6,161 nucleotides of DNA from an uncultured bacterium (GTDB lineage Bacteria; Patescibacteriota; Patescibacteriia; UBA1558; GWA2-36-10). The stretch covers positions 1 through 6,161 of the forward strand of contig CALMZN010000061.1 in assembly GCA_937870675.1 (NCBI GenBank). The letters are read 5' to 3'. Made by a program: the position numbers and the translations under genes. The notes beneath the pieces were generated by a model. It worked only from the letters and a program-made list of their open reading frames with translations, made no database searches and was not told the origin of the DNA. Shown here piece after piece: positions 1 to 5,821 of this stretch (positions within the stretch are counted from its first letter, which is position 1; every line of letters starts with the position of its first letter).

Positions 1-230
1 AGAGCCTCTCCGGTGTAGGAAAAGAAGGCCGTCGGGATGCAAAGGGTCGTCGAGATGCCGTTCCGCCGGATAAAGGCCGGCGAGGACATGTCCCAGGCCG
101 TATATCCCCTCGCCTCGAAGGTGGCCCGGATGCCGCCGCTCGGGAAGCTCGAGGCGTCCGGTGCGCCCTGGCCCAGCTGCTTGCCGGAGAAGCGCTCGAT
201 GACGGAGCTGGGCCCGGTGACATCGATGAA
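1..230 (-). other. Glutamine synthetase type III-like coding segment within the fusion ORF
   Basis: This is the part of the fusion ORF (codon ~172 to the edge) that matches the GSIII (GlnN) family by recognisable motifs, including PDASSFPSGG and ATFEARGYTAWD. GSIII normally is a ~700-residue cytosolic enzyme making glutamine from glutamate, ammonia and ATP. The matching stretch lies in the N-terminal part of that enzyme, so the catalytic core would follow outside the window. Hand-counted GC is about 66%, somewhat above the ~60% of the membrane part. Confidence 0.7.
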
Positions 231-743
231 GGCGAAAACCAGCGGTTGCCCGGCGGAGGCCAGTGTCCAGTCGGAGATGGCCAGGATAGCGAATACGCAG
301 GAGACGACGCACATCGTCCACGCCAGTTTGTTCTCGCGGCTCGGATCATGCCAGGCCGATACGAACGTAGGCACCGACCCGAGTAAACCTGAGCCCAAGC
401 TCGTGACGATACCAACCACCGGGTTGCCACTGATCGCCCAGAGCAGCATAGCGAGAACCGTGCCACCCAGGCAGATCTTGTCGATTCGCGTCCACCCAGG
501 CACGCCGTACTTGAGGGTCAGGAAAAAGACGACCCAAGCGCCACAGATGGCGGCCAGGATCTGGCCGTTCATGGAGTGCTTGGCCACCATGCCGGCGAAC
601 ACGACAGTGTCCATGCTGGCCCAGATGAGCCAGCTGGCCTTGGCTGGCCTGGTCCTGGTCTTTCCTTTCAGAATGGTGATGGTGTAAGGGACTAGTGCGA
701 GGAAGAAGATGACACCGGAAAGGGTGGAAAACAGCGCTTTCAT
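1..743 (-). CDS. Seven-helix SWEET/PQ-loop-like membrane domain fused in frame to a glutamine synthetase type III segment (partial, 3' end outside window)
   Basis: The frame is open from ATG at 743 to the window edge (247 codons plus 2 nt, no stop), so the C-terminus is missing. Residues 1-171 are a membrane domain with helices at about 5-24, 36-55, 61-78, 88-105, 108-130, 138-156 and 159-174. Helices 1-3 resemble helices 5-7 (SGVIFFLALVPYTITIL against GSGLLGSVPTFVSAW, each followed by a polar loop and a Trp-containing helix), which gives a 3+1+3 plan like SWEET/PQ-loop proteins. Basic loops (KGKTRTRPAK, WTRIDK) suggest N-out and C-in. From about residue 172 the sequence reads as glutamine synthetase III: FSGKQLGQG (185-193), PDASSFPSGG (195-204), RATFEARGYTAWD (206-218), TLCIPTAF (233-240), SYTGEA (242-247). 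The usual N-terminal ~100 residues of GSIII are absent. No in-frame ATG, GTG or TTG lies just upstream of 743, and no good Shine-Dalgarno is seen. GC is 60-66%, unlike the neighbours. The reading frame is well supported; whether the fusion is natural is open. Substrate of the membrane part is unknown. Confidence 0.75.
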   Translation of the reverse strand, partial: MKALFSTLSGVIFFLALVPYTITILKGKTRTRPAKASWLIWASMDTVVFAGMVAKHSMNGQILAAICGAWVVFFLTLKYGVPGWTRIDKICLGGTVLAMLLWAISGNPVVGIVTSLGSGLLGSVPTFVSAWHDPSRENKLAWTMCVVSCVFAILAISDWTLASAGQPLVFAFIDVTGPSSVIERFSGKQLGQGAPDASSFPSGGIRATFEARGYTAWDMSSPAFIRRNGISTTLCIPTAFFSYTGEA

Positions 744-766
744 CTCGATATACCCCCATGTAAAGG

Positions 767-781
767 TTCGGTTGAGCCGAA
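767..781 (-). other. Small hairpin in the 5' leader of the fusion gene
   Basis: TTCGG (767-771) pairs with CCGAA (777-781) around a 5-nt loop. It lies in the predicted ~58-nt leader between the transcription start near 801 and the ATG at 743. A 5-bp stem can arise by chance, so any regulatory role is speculative. Confidence 0.25.
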
Positions 782-808
782 TGGCTACGCTTGTGAATTT
801 AACATATA

Positions 809-837
809 ATTATAGCACATATATATAATATTGTCAA
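809..837 (-). promoter_or_regulatory. Perfect consensus sigma-70-type promoter for the 1-743 gene
   Basis: Read on the minus strand, TTGACA (837-832) is followed by a 17-nt spacer and TATAAT (814-809), matching both hexamers and the ideal spacing. Transcription should start near 801, giving a leader of about 58 nt. The only gene downstream in this direction is the GC-rich membrane/GS ORF. Confidence 0.85.
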
Positions 838-841
838 TATT

Positions 842-868
842 AAAAAAGACCCTAAAACGGGCCTTTTT
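842..868 (-). terminator. Rho-independent terminator downstream of trmB
   Basis: On the minus strand GGCCC (863-859 and flanking) pairs with GGGTC (852-848), with one G-U pair and flanking A/T pairs, around a 6-nt loop; a run of six T (847-842) follows. On the plus strand the G-U becomes an A-C mismatch, so the hairpin suits minus-strand transcripts, i.e. trmB ending at 969. Its T-run ends 4 nt before the -35 box of the next promoter. Confidence 0.7.
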
Positions 869-879
869 AACCCCTCCAA

Positions 880-899
880 CCTCCCCTTAACAGGAGAGG
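880..899. repeat. Hairpin 1 of the composite repeat
   Basis: CCTCCCC (880-886) pairs with GGAGAGG (893-899) with one C-A mismatch, around the loop TTAACA. Confidence 0.6.
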
Positions 900-909
900 A
901 ATATTTAAG

Positions 910-927
910 CCCCCTTGTCAAAGGGGG
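910..927. repeat. Hairpin 2 of the composite repeat
   Basis: CCCCCTT (910-916) pairs perfectly with AAGGGGG (921-927) around the 4-nt loop GTCA. Confidence 0.7.
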
Positions 928-929
928 TT

Positions 930-949
930 CCTGCCTGCCGGCAGGCAGG
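930..949. repeat. Perfect 20-bp GC-rich palindrome (hairpin 3)
   Basis: CCTGCCTGCC (930-939) is followed directly by its exact reverse complement (940-949). Each arm also contains a tandem CCTG/CCTG unit. It sits between the AAGGGGGTT and TGGGGGATTAA parts of the element and looks like a self-contained insert. Confidence 0.8.
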
Positions 950-968
950 TGGGGGATTAATACAAAAA

Positions 969-1610
969 TTATTTCCCTATTTTTAAATAGTAGATTTTTT
1001 TCTTGGCCTTTAAGTGCTTTTCTTCAAAATAGGTTTTTATCATTAAATCCGAGCTAATTTTTTTGCGTTTATAGATATCAATTATTTTTTTATTTACCTT
1101 AAACCCTTCAATTTTGGATGAAGCAATAGCAAAATTAAATAATTTTTTGTCATCAGTTTTTAAGTGCACCAAACCATTATCTTTTAATAAGTTTTTATAA
1201 ACTTTTAAAAATTGCGGAGAGACCAATCTTTTTTTGGCTTGTTTTTTTCGTGGGTAAGGATCAGGAAAAGTCAGCCAGATTTCATCAACAGAATGTTTGG
1301 AAAATATTTTATTAAGATGCTCCGCTTGGAAGCGGACAAAAATTATATTTGTTAAATTTTTTTCTTGAGTTTTTTTGGCGCCATGCCACAATCTTTCACC
1401 CTGAATATCCAGGCCAGCAAATTTTTTGTCAGGATTTTTTTCAGCCAAGGCCACACTGTATTCGCCCTTGCCACAACCTAATTCCAAAATCAATTTATTT
1501 TTTCGGCCAATAAATTTTTTTATCCTTTGTTTAATATCTGGATCACCGACTTCGAGCACATTGCCGAAGGTTTTCAATTCAATAAATTTTTTTAATTTAT
1601 GGCGAGGCAT
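969..1610 (-). CDS. trmB: tRNA (guanine-N7-)-methyltransferase TrmB
   Basis: A 213-residue class I SAM-dependent methyltransferase of normal TrmB length. TrmB transfers a methyl group from SAM to N7 of G46 in the tRNA variable loop; it is cytosolic. Visible motifs in order: SAM-binding ELGCGKGEY (43-51), the second-strand acidic motif GLDIQG (66-71), RFQAEHL (93-99), the family hallmark IWLTFPDPYPRKKQAKKRLV (111-130), HLKTDD (149-154) and the C-terminal TYFEEKHL (193-200). The many lysines fit tRNA binding and AT-rich codon use. The start at 1610 gives the usual short basic N-terminus; no Shine-Dalgarno precedes it and the predicted leader is only ~10 nt. It is divergent from tsaD and followed by the repeat element and then a terminator about 100 nt past the TAA. 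Confidence 0.95.
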   Translation of the reverse strand: MPRHKLKKFIELKTFGNVLEVGDPDIKQRIKKFIGRKNKLILELGCGKGEYSVALAEKNPDKKFAGLDIQGERLWHGAKKTQEKNLTNIIFVRFQAEHLNKIFSKHSVDEIWLTFPDPYPRKKQAKKRLVSPQFLKVYKNLLKDNGLVHLKTDDKKLFNFAIASSKIEGFKVNKKIIDIYKRKKISSDLMIKTYFEEKHLKAKKKIYYLKIGK

Positions 1611-1626
1611 ATGTAGAGTTTATCGT

Positions 1627-1635
1627 ATTTTAGCA
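1627..1635 (-). promoter_or_regulatory. Extended -10 promoter for trmB
   Basis: On the minus strand TGC (1635-1633) directly precedes TAAAAT (1632-1627), an extended -10 pattern. No good -35 hexamer lies 16-18 nt upstream. The box ends 16 nt before the ATG, so the transcript would have a leader of about 10 nt. Confidence 0.5.
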
Positions 1636-1658
1636 AAAAATAAAACAGTTAAGCGTCA

Positions 1659-1687
1659 TTGACATAGCGGGTCTTTTATCTTAAAAT
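1659..1687 (+). promoter_or_regulatory. tsaD promoter P1
   Basis: TTGACA (1659-1664), a 17-nt spacer and TAAAAT (1682-1687) form a near-consensus promoter. The predicted start near 1694-1695 leaves a leader of about 16 nt without a Shine-Dalgarno. Confidence 0.65.
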
Positions 1688-1695
1688 AATATATC

Positions 1696-1704
1696 TGCTA
1701 TAAT
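1696..1704 (+). promoter_or_regulatory. tsaD promoter P2, extended -10 placed for leaderless transcription
   Basis: TGC plus perfect TATAAT (1699-1704) is separated from the ATG at 1711 by only 6 nt (AAGAAC). Transcription starting 6-8 nt after the box would begin at or next to the A of the start codon. The -35 position (1676-1681, TTATCT) is poor, as is common with extended -10 promoters. Confidence 0.6.
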
Positions 1705-1710
1705 AAGAAC

Positions 1711-2757
1711 ATGAAGATTCTAGCTATTGAAACATCTTGTGATGAAACGGCCTTGGCAGTGTTGGGTGAGCAAAGGGGTTTTTTGTATTTAGAGAAAAAT
1801 TTGGTCTATTCACAAGTTAATATTCACAAAAAATATGGCGGGGTGGTGCCAGAAGTGGCCTCCCGGAAACACCTAGAAACTATCATGCCCTTGTTAGACC
1901 ATGCTTTGGGTAAAAATAAGTTAAAAAATATTGACTACCTTGCTTTTACTCAAGGGCCTGGGCTGGTCACTTCTTTGGTTTTGGGAGTGGCCATAGCCAA
2001 GGCCTTGAGCTTAGCGAGTAATAAGCCACTGGTACCCATCAATCATCTAGAAGGGCATATCTATTCCAACTGGCTGACGCACAAAGAATTGCAGAAGAAT
2101 AGTAAAAAATATTTTCCCAGCGTTATTGCTGTGGTTTCTGGCGGACACACTGAGCTGATATTGATGACTGGCCACGGTCAATATCAATTGTTGGGTCGGA
2201 CGCTTGACGATGCAGTTGGCGAGGCCTTTGATAAAGTGGCTAAGCTTTTGAATTTGGGTTATCCGGGTGGTCCGATTGTTAGTCGTCTGGCTACAATGGG
2301 TGATGCTCATAAGTATGATTTTCCTAGACCCATGATCAATAGCCATAATTTTGATTTTAGCTTGTCGGGCTTGAAAACAGCCATACTATATTTTATGGAA
2401 AAAAAGCAAAAAATAAATCAGCAAGATGTGGCGGATATTTGCGCGGGTTTCCAACTGGCTGTCACAGAGGTCTTGGTTAAAAAAACATTTTTGGCCGCCA
2501 AAAAATATAAGGCCAAAGCCATTATGTTGGCCGGCGGAGTTTCCGCTAATACTTTTCTTAAACAAAATTTGAAAAACGCGGCTGATAAACTCGGTTTACC
2601 GTTTTTTGCTCCAGATCTAAAATTTACTGGGGACAATGCGGCTATGATTGGCGCGGCCGCCTATTACCAGATAAAAAATAAGCAAGCAAAATTTTATCTA
2701 GGCGAAAAAGCTCACAAACTCGAGCCACTGGCTAATTGGCCCTTGGTTGAAAAATAA
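1711..2757 (+). CDS. tsaD: tRNA N6-adenosine threonylcarbamoyltransferase TsaD (Kae1/Gcp/YgjD family)
   Basis: A 348-residue protein of typical bacterial TsaD length. TsaD transfers the threonylcarbamoyl group from threonylcarbamoyl-AMP to A37 of ANN-decoding tRNAs, with TsaB and TsaE as partners, in the cytosol. Motifs in order: IETSCDET (6-13) of the ASKHA nucleotide-binding fold; KYGGVVPEVASRKH (41-54); the metal-binding NHLEGH (111-116, H112 and H116); SGGHTE (143-148); LDDAVGEAFDKVAK (165-178); YPGGPIV (184-190); FSLSGLK (216-222); LAGGVSAN (273-280); and FTGDNAAM (305-312) with the metal-ligand Asp308. All key residues are present, so it should be active. The start is fixed by the conserved MKILAIETSCDE beginning. 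It has its own promoters and precedes tsaE by 67 nt with no terminator seen between them. Confidence 0.97.
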   Translation: MKILAIETSCDETALAVLGEQRGFLYLEKNLVYSQVNIHKKYGGVVPEVASRKHLETIMPLLDHALGKNKLKNIDYLAFTQGPGLVTSLVLGVAIAKALSLASNKPLVPINHLEGHIYSNWLTHKELQKNSKKYFPSVIAVVSGGHTELILMTGHGQYQLLGRTLDDAVGEAFDKVAKLLNLGYPGGPIVSRLATMGDAHKYDFPRPMINSHNFDFSLSGLKTAILYFMEKKQKINQQDVADICAGFQLAVTEVLVKKTFLAAKKYKAKAIMLAGGVSANTFLKQNLKNAADKLGLPFFAPDLKFTGDNAAMIGAAAYYQIKNKQAKFYLGEKAHKLEPLANWPLVEK

Positions 2758-2761
2758 TTTT

Positions 2762-2790
2762 TTGAAGTATTGGGGTCAGTGTTGTATAAT
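2762..2790 (+). promoter_or_regulatory. Promoter for tsaE-valS
   Basis: TTGAAG (2762-2767), a 17-nt spacer and perfect TATAAT (2785-2790) lie in the tsaD-tsaE gap. The start would be near 2797, giving a leader of about 28 nt. Read-through from tsaD is also possible because no hairpin terminator is seen. Confidence 0.65.
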
Positions 2791-2824
2791 TAGCTAAGCA
2801 CAGGGATAAATTATCTAACATAAA

Positions 2825-3247
2825 ATGAAAGAATATATAGCAAAAAGTCAAGCCGAGACAGAAAAAATCGCCAAAGAGCTAGTTCAGAAATTGCGGGGTG
2901 GTGAAGTATTGGCTTTGGTTGGGAATTTGGGCGCTGGTAAAACAGTTTTTGTCAAAGGATTAGCCAAGGCCTTGGGTATAGAAGACAATATTACTAGTCC
3001 CACTTTTGTGCTGATGAAAATATATCAAAGTCAACATAAGAAAATAAAAAGATTGGTTCATGTAGATTGCTACCGCTTGGAAAAAACTGAAGATCTAACA
3101 GAAATTGGTTTGGCGGATTATCTTAATGATCCAGAAAATATTGTGGTTATTGAGTGGGCTGATCGCGTTGTTAATTTGCCAAAAGATGCGATAAATATTA
3201 ATATTGACTATATTGAAGGTCAAACTAGGCGAGTGCGTGTTAGCTAA
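2825..3247 (+). CDS. tsaE: tRNA threonylcarbamoyladenosine biosynthesis ATPase TsaE
   Basis: A 140-residue P-loop ATPase of the usual TsaE (YjeE) size. TsaE binds the TsaB-TsaD complex and uses ATP hydrolysis to allow repeated rounds of t6A synthesis. Walker A is GNLGAGKT (33-40). It is followed by the family motif SPTFVL (58-63), the HVDCYRLE segment (79-86) with its conserved Asp, and VIEWADRV (108-115). The start gives the normal N-terminal length; no Shine-Dalgarno is visible (the AGGGA near 2801-2805 is too far away). Its TAA ends 3 nt before the valS start, so both are probably cotranscribed. No tsaB lies between tsaD and tsaE, so the third partner must be elsewhere. Confidence 0.95.
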   Translation: MKEYIAKSQAETEKIAKELVQKLRGGEVLALVGNLGAGKTVFVKGLAKALGIEDNITSPTFVLMKIYQSQHKKIKRLVHVDCYRLEKTEDLTEIGLADYLNDPENIVVIEWADRVVNLPKDAININIDYIEGQTRRVRVS

Positions 3248-3250
3248 AAT

Positions 3251-5794
3251 ATGGATGATGTAGATAAAAAAATTGATTTACCAAAAGCTTACGAGCCAGC
3301 TCAGCACGAGAAAGAAATATATCAACTGTGGCTGGATAGTGGTTTTTTTAATCCTGACAATTTACGCACTGATGGGCCGACTTTTACTATTTCTATGCCA
3401 CCACCCAATGCCACGGGTATTTTGCACATTGGGCATGCCGTGGGCTTAGCCATTGAGGATGCTGTAATTCGCTACAAACGTTTGCAGGGCTACAAAGTTT
3501 TGTGGTTACCGGGCACGGACCACGCTTCCATTGCTACTCAGACCAAGGTAGAAAAAATATTAGCCAGCGAAGGCACTGATCGACATACTTTGGGCAGAGA
3601 AAAATTTTTAGAGCGAGTAAAACAATATGTGGCCGACTCCCAAGGCACTATTCGTGAACAAATTAGGCGGATGGGCTCAAGCTGTGATTGGTCTAGGGAG
3701 CGCTATACTTTTGATGATGGCTTATCTCAGGCAGTCAATGAGGCCTTCATTAGAATGTACAATGACGGCTTGATCTATAGGGGCTATCGGATAGTAAATT
3801 GGTGTCCACGCTGTACTTCGACTTTGGCTGATGATGAAGTTGAATATGAGGAACAGCAAAGCAAACTGTACTACATAAAATATGGTCCTTTTGTGGTGGC
3901 TACTACTAGGCCAGAAACCAAGCTAGCCGATACTGGCGTGGCTGTCCATCCAGATGATCATAGATACCAAAAATATATTGGCCAAAGTTTGGACATAGAT
4001 TTGGCTGGGCACAAGATAAAAGTAAAAGTTTTTGCCGATAAAAGCATTGACCCCAAGTTTGGTTCTGGTGTTATTGGTGTCACCCCAGCGCATAGTATGG
4101 TTGATTATGATTTTGCTACCAAGTATGGCCTAGAAATCATCAAGCTGATTGATGAGCAGGGAAAGATATTAGCTAGTGGTGGCAAATATGCTGGCCAAAG
4201 CACCCTTGAAGCCAGAAATAATTTTGTGGCTGATCTGCAAGTCGCTAATCAAATTGAAAAAATAGAGGATTTCAATAATAATTTATCAATTTGTTATCGT
4301 TGCCAAACACCCATTGAGCCATTGACTTCTGAACAGTGGTTTGTGGCTGTTGATAAAAAAATTCCCTACCGAAATAAAAGTCTCAAAGAGCTGGCGATAG
4401 AGGCGGTCAAACACAAAGATATCAGAATCATGCCGCGCCGTTTTGAAAAAATATATTTTCATTGGCTGGAAAATTTGCACGACTGGTGTATTTCTAGGCA
4501 ATTGTGGTGGGGACACAGGATCCCTATTTGGTACACTGACGATCAACAGATAATTGTGGCTCATGATGAAGCTAAGGCCAAAGCCAAGGCCAATGGTCAG
4601 AATATTACTCAAGATCAAGATACTTTGGATACTTGGTTTTCCTCATCTTTGTGGACTTTTTCTACTTTGGGCTGGCCGGATGATACTAAAGATTTACAAC
4701 TTTATCATCCGACCTTGTTGATGGAAACTGGTTATGATATTATATTTTTTTGGGTGGCCAGGATGATTTTGATGACCGAGTATTTGTTGAACGACAAACC
4801 CTTTGCCTTGGTGTATTTGCACGGCATGGTGCGCGACAAAGAAGGAAGAAAATTTAGTAAATCTTTAGGTAATGGCATCAATCCTATTGAGATGATTGAT
4901 AAATTTGGTGCTGATGCTTTGCGTTTGTCCACCATCATTGGCACAAGTCCGGGTAATGACTTTCGTATTTATGAAGAAAAGATAGCCGGCTATCGCAATT
5001 TTGTTAATAAGCTTTGGAATATTTCTCGCTTTATTTTTTCTTCAGTCCAAAAGATAAAAAGAGTAGAAAAAGAACCCCAGCCAAAGACCCTAGCCGATGC
5101 TTGGATTTTGTCAGAGTACAATGATTTGGTAGAACAGATTACCAGCGATTTTCACAGATATGATTTATCAAGCGCTGGTGAAAAATTATATGAATTTACT
5201 TGGTCAAAATTAGCTGATTGGTATTTAGAATTAGCCAAGTTTGAAAAAAATAAAGATGAAATTTTATTATATATTTTGGAGCGCTTACTAATTTTGTGGC
5301 ATCCTTTTACGCCATTTGTCACCGAACAGATCTGGAAGCAGTTTGAAGCCCCGCACCTGATGATCGTAGAGCATTGGCCAAAAGCTGGCAAGCAAGACCA
5401 AGAAGCCATCAAGGCCTTTGCCGAGCTAATGGAATTGGTGGCTATGATTAGGAACCTGAAAGCCGAAAACAAAATGCGTGTAGATAACAAGCCCGATTGC
5501 TATATTGAAAATGATTTTTTAATTAAAGAGTCAAAATTAACAGCCGCTTATCTGGCTGGTGTCACTTGGCAGAATAGTGTCATCGATGGCGTGAAGTTCA
5601 ACACTAGTCATGGCTATTTTATCATCAATCTGCATAAGCCACTCAAAGAGCAAGAGCTTGAAAACATGAAAAAATATATTGCTGACTTGGAAGCAAAATT
5701 AACCAACAAAGCTTTTACTGAAAATGCTCCACGGCAAATAGTGGATGAAACTAGAAAAAAATTAGAACAAGCCAAGAAAAAAATAGCCCCATAG
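3251..5794 (+). CDS. valS: Valyl-tRNA synthetase ValS
   Basis: An 847-residue class I aminoacyl-tRNA synthetase, slightly shorter than many ValRS. It joins valine to tRNA-Val using ATP, with editing of mischarged threonine. The Rossmann catalytic domain holds PPPNATGILHIGH (50-62, HIGH at 59-62) and KFSKS (534-538). The CP1 editing domain shows ATTRPET (217-223) and TPAHSMVDYDFA (278-289). Two Cys pairs, C185/C188 (CPRC) and C348/C351 (CYRC), could bind zinc. DWCISRQLWWGHRIPIW (411-427) and TWFSSSLW (461-468) are typical of the family. The anticodon-binding helical domain spans about 610-750 (HPFTPFVTEQIW, 684-695). The C-terminal tRNA-binding coiled coil (~797-845) is intact. A Lys/Ala-rich stretch (AKAKAKA, 441-447) is low complexity. 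There is no Shine-Dalgarno; the start is 3 nt after tsaE, suggesting translation by reinitiation or coupling. The stop codon lies in a terminator loop. Confidence 0.97.
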   Translation: MDDVDKKIDLPKAYEPAQHEKEIYQLWLDSGFFNPDNLRTDGPTFTISMPPPNATGILHIGHAVGLAIEDAVIRYKRLQGYKVLWLPGTDHASIATQTKVEKILASEGTDRHTLGREKFLERVKQYVADSQGTIREQIRRMGSSCDWSRERYTFDDGLSQAVNEAFIRMYNDGLIYRGYRIVNWCPRCTSTLADDEVEYEEQQSKLYYIKYGPFVVATTRPETKLADTGVAVHPDDHRYQKYIGQSLDIDLAGHKIKVKVFADKSIDPKFGSGVIGVTPAHSMVDYDFATKYGLEIIKLIDEQGKILASGGKYAGQSTLEARNNFVADLQVANQIEKIEDFNNNLSICYRCQTPIEPLTSEQWFVAVDKKIPYRNKSLKELAIEAVKHKDIRIMPRRFEKIYFHWLENLHDWCISRQLWWGHRIPIWYTDDQQIIVAHDEAKAKAKANGQNITQDQDTLDTWFSSSLWTFSTLGWPDDTKDLQLYHPTLLMETGYDIIFFWVARMILMTEYLLNDKPFALVYLHGMVRDKEGRKFSKSLGNGINPIEMIDKFGADALRLSTIIGTSPGNDFRIYEEKIAGYRNFVNKLWNISRFIFSSVQKIKRVEKEPQPKTLADAWILSEYNDLVEQITSDFHRYDLSSAGEKLYEFTWSKLADWYLELAKFEKNKDEILLYILERLLILWHPFTPFVTEQIWKQFEAPHLMIVEHWPKAGKQDQEAIKAFAELMELVAMIRNLKAENKMRVDNKPDCYIENDFLIKESKLTAAYLAGVTWQNSVIDGVKFNTSHGYFIINLHKPLKEQELENMKKYIADLEAKLTNKAFTENAPRQIVDETRKKLEQAKKKIAP

Positions 5795-5809
5795 TTTGGG
5801 GCTATTTTT
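5779..5809. terminator. Bidirectional rho-independent terminator between valS and the pilus ATPase gene
   Basis: A 13-bp perfect stem (5779-5791 with 5797-5809) has the GC core AGCCCCA/TGGGGCT flanked by A and T runs, and a 5-nt loop TAGTT. The T-run works for valS on the plus strand, and the A-run (5777-5783) gives a T-run for the minus-strand gene ending at 5822. The valS stop TAG (5792-5794) is inside the loop, so the last codons of valS form the left arm. Confidence 0.9.
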
Positions 5810-5821
5810 ATGTCAATTGTT

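Larger units (their letters stand above)
867..960. repeat. MITE-like composite repeat of three hairpins with imperfect TTAA-ended inverted termini
   Basis: The left end reads TTAACCCCTCCA (867-878) and the right end, reverse complemented, reads TTAATCCCCCA (960-950), so the element is bounded by imperfect inverted repeats starting with TTAA. Inside are three hairpins in a row. No coding sequence fits in it. It is far more GC-rich than the adjoining trmB. I associate similar GC-rich palindromic intergenic elements with Patescibacteria genomes, but copy number cannot be tested in one window. It lies between the trmB stop and its terminator, so it is probably transcribed in the trmB 3' UTR. Confidence 0.6.

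Noticed and set aside
37..687. Plus-strand 216-codon open frame
   Set aside because: It is antisense to the membrane/GS frame, which has clear helices and GSIII motifs; GC-rich DNA gives long spurious frames. Its protein has no recognisable motif.
346..759. Minus-strand 137-codon open frame with ATG at 759
   Set aside because: It overlaps the membrane domain in another frame, is rich in His, Arg and Pro, and lacks helices or motifs.
867..960. CRISPR-like array
   Set aside because: The three hairpins differ in sequence and there are no equal direct repeats with regular spacers.
2047..2346. Minus-strand open frame inside tsaD
   Set aside because: It is antisense to highly conserved TsaD motifs and has no promoter or family resemblance.
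2805..2815. Short inverted repeat GATAA-A-TTATC upstream of tsaE as a possible operator
   Set aside because: A 5-bp AT-rich repeat is expected by chance in such sequence and no regulator is known here.
4286..4618. Minus-strand open frame inside valS
   Set aside because: It is antisense to the conserved ValS catalytic region and is a shadow frame.
969..5794. Possible UGA recoding as in Gracilibacteria/SR1
   Set aside because: All complete genes read through with standard code, using TGG for Trp and TAA/TAG stops, with no in-frame TGA.
5811..5816. Minus-strand TTGACA between the converging genes
   Set aside because: At 17-nt spacing the -10 position reads TATGGG within the terminator stem, and there is no minus-strand gene for it to serve.
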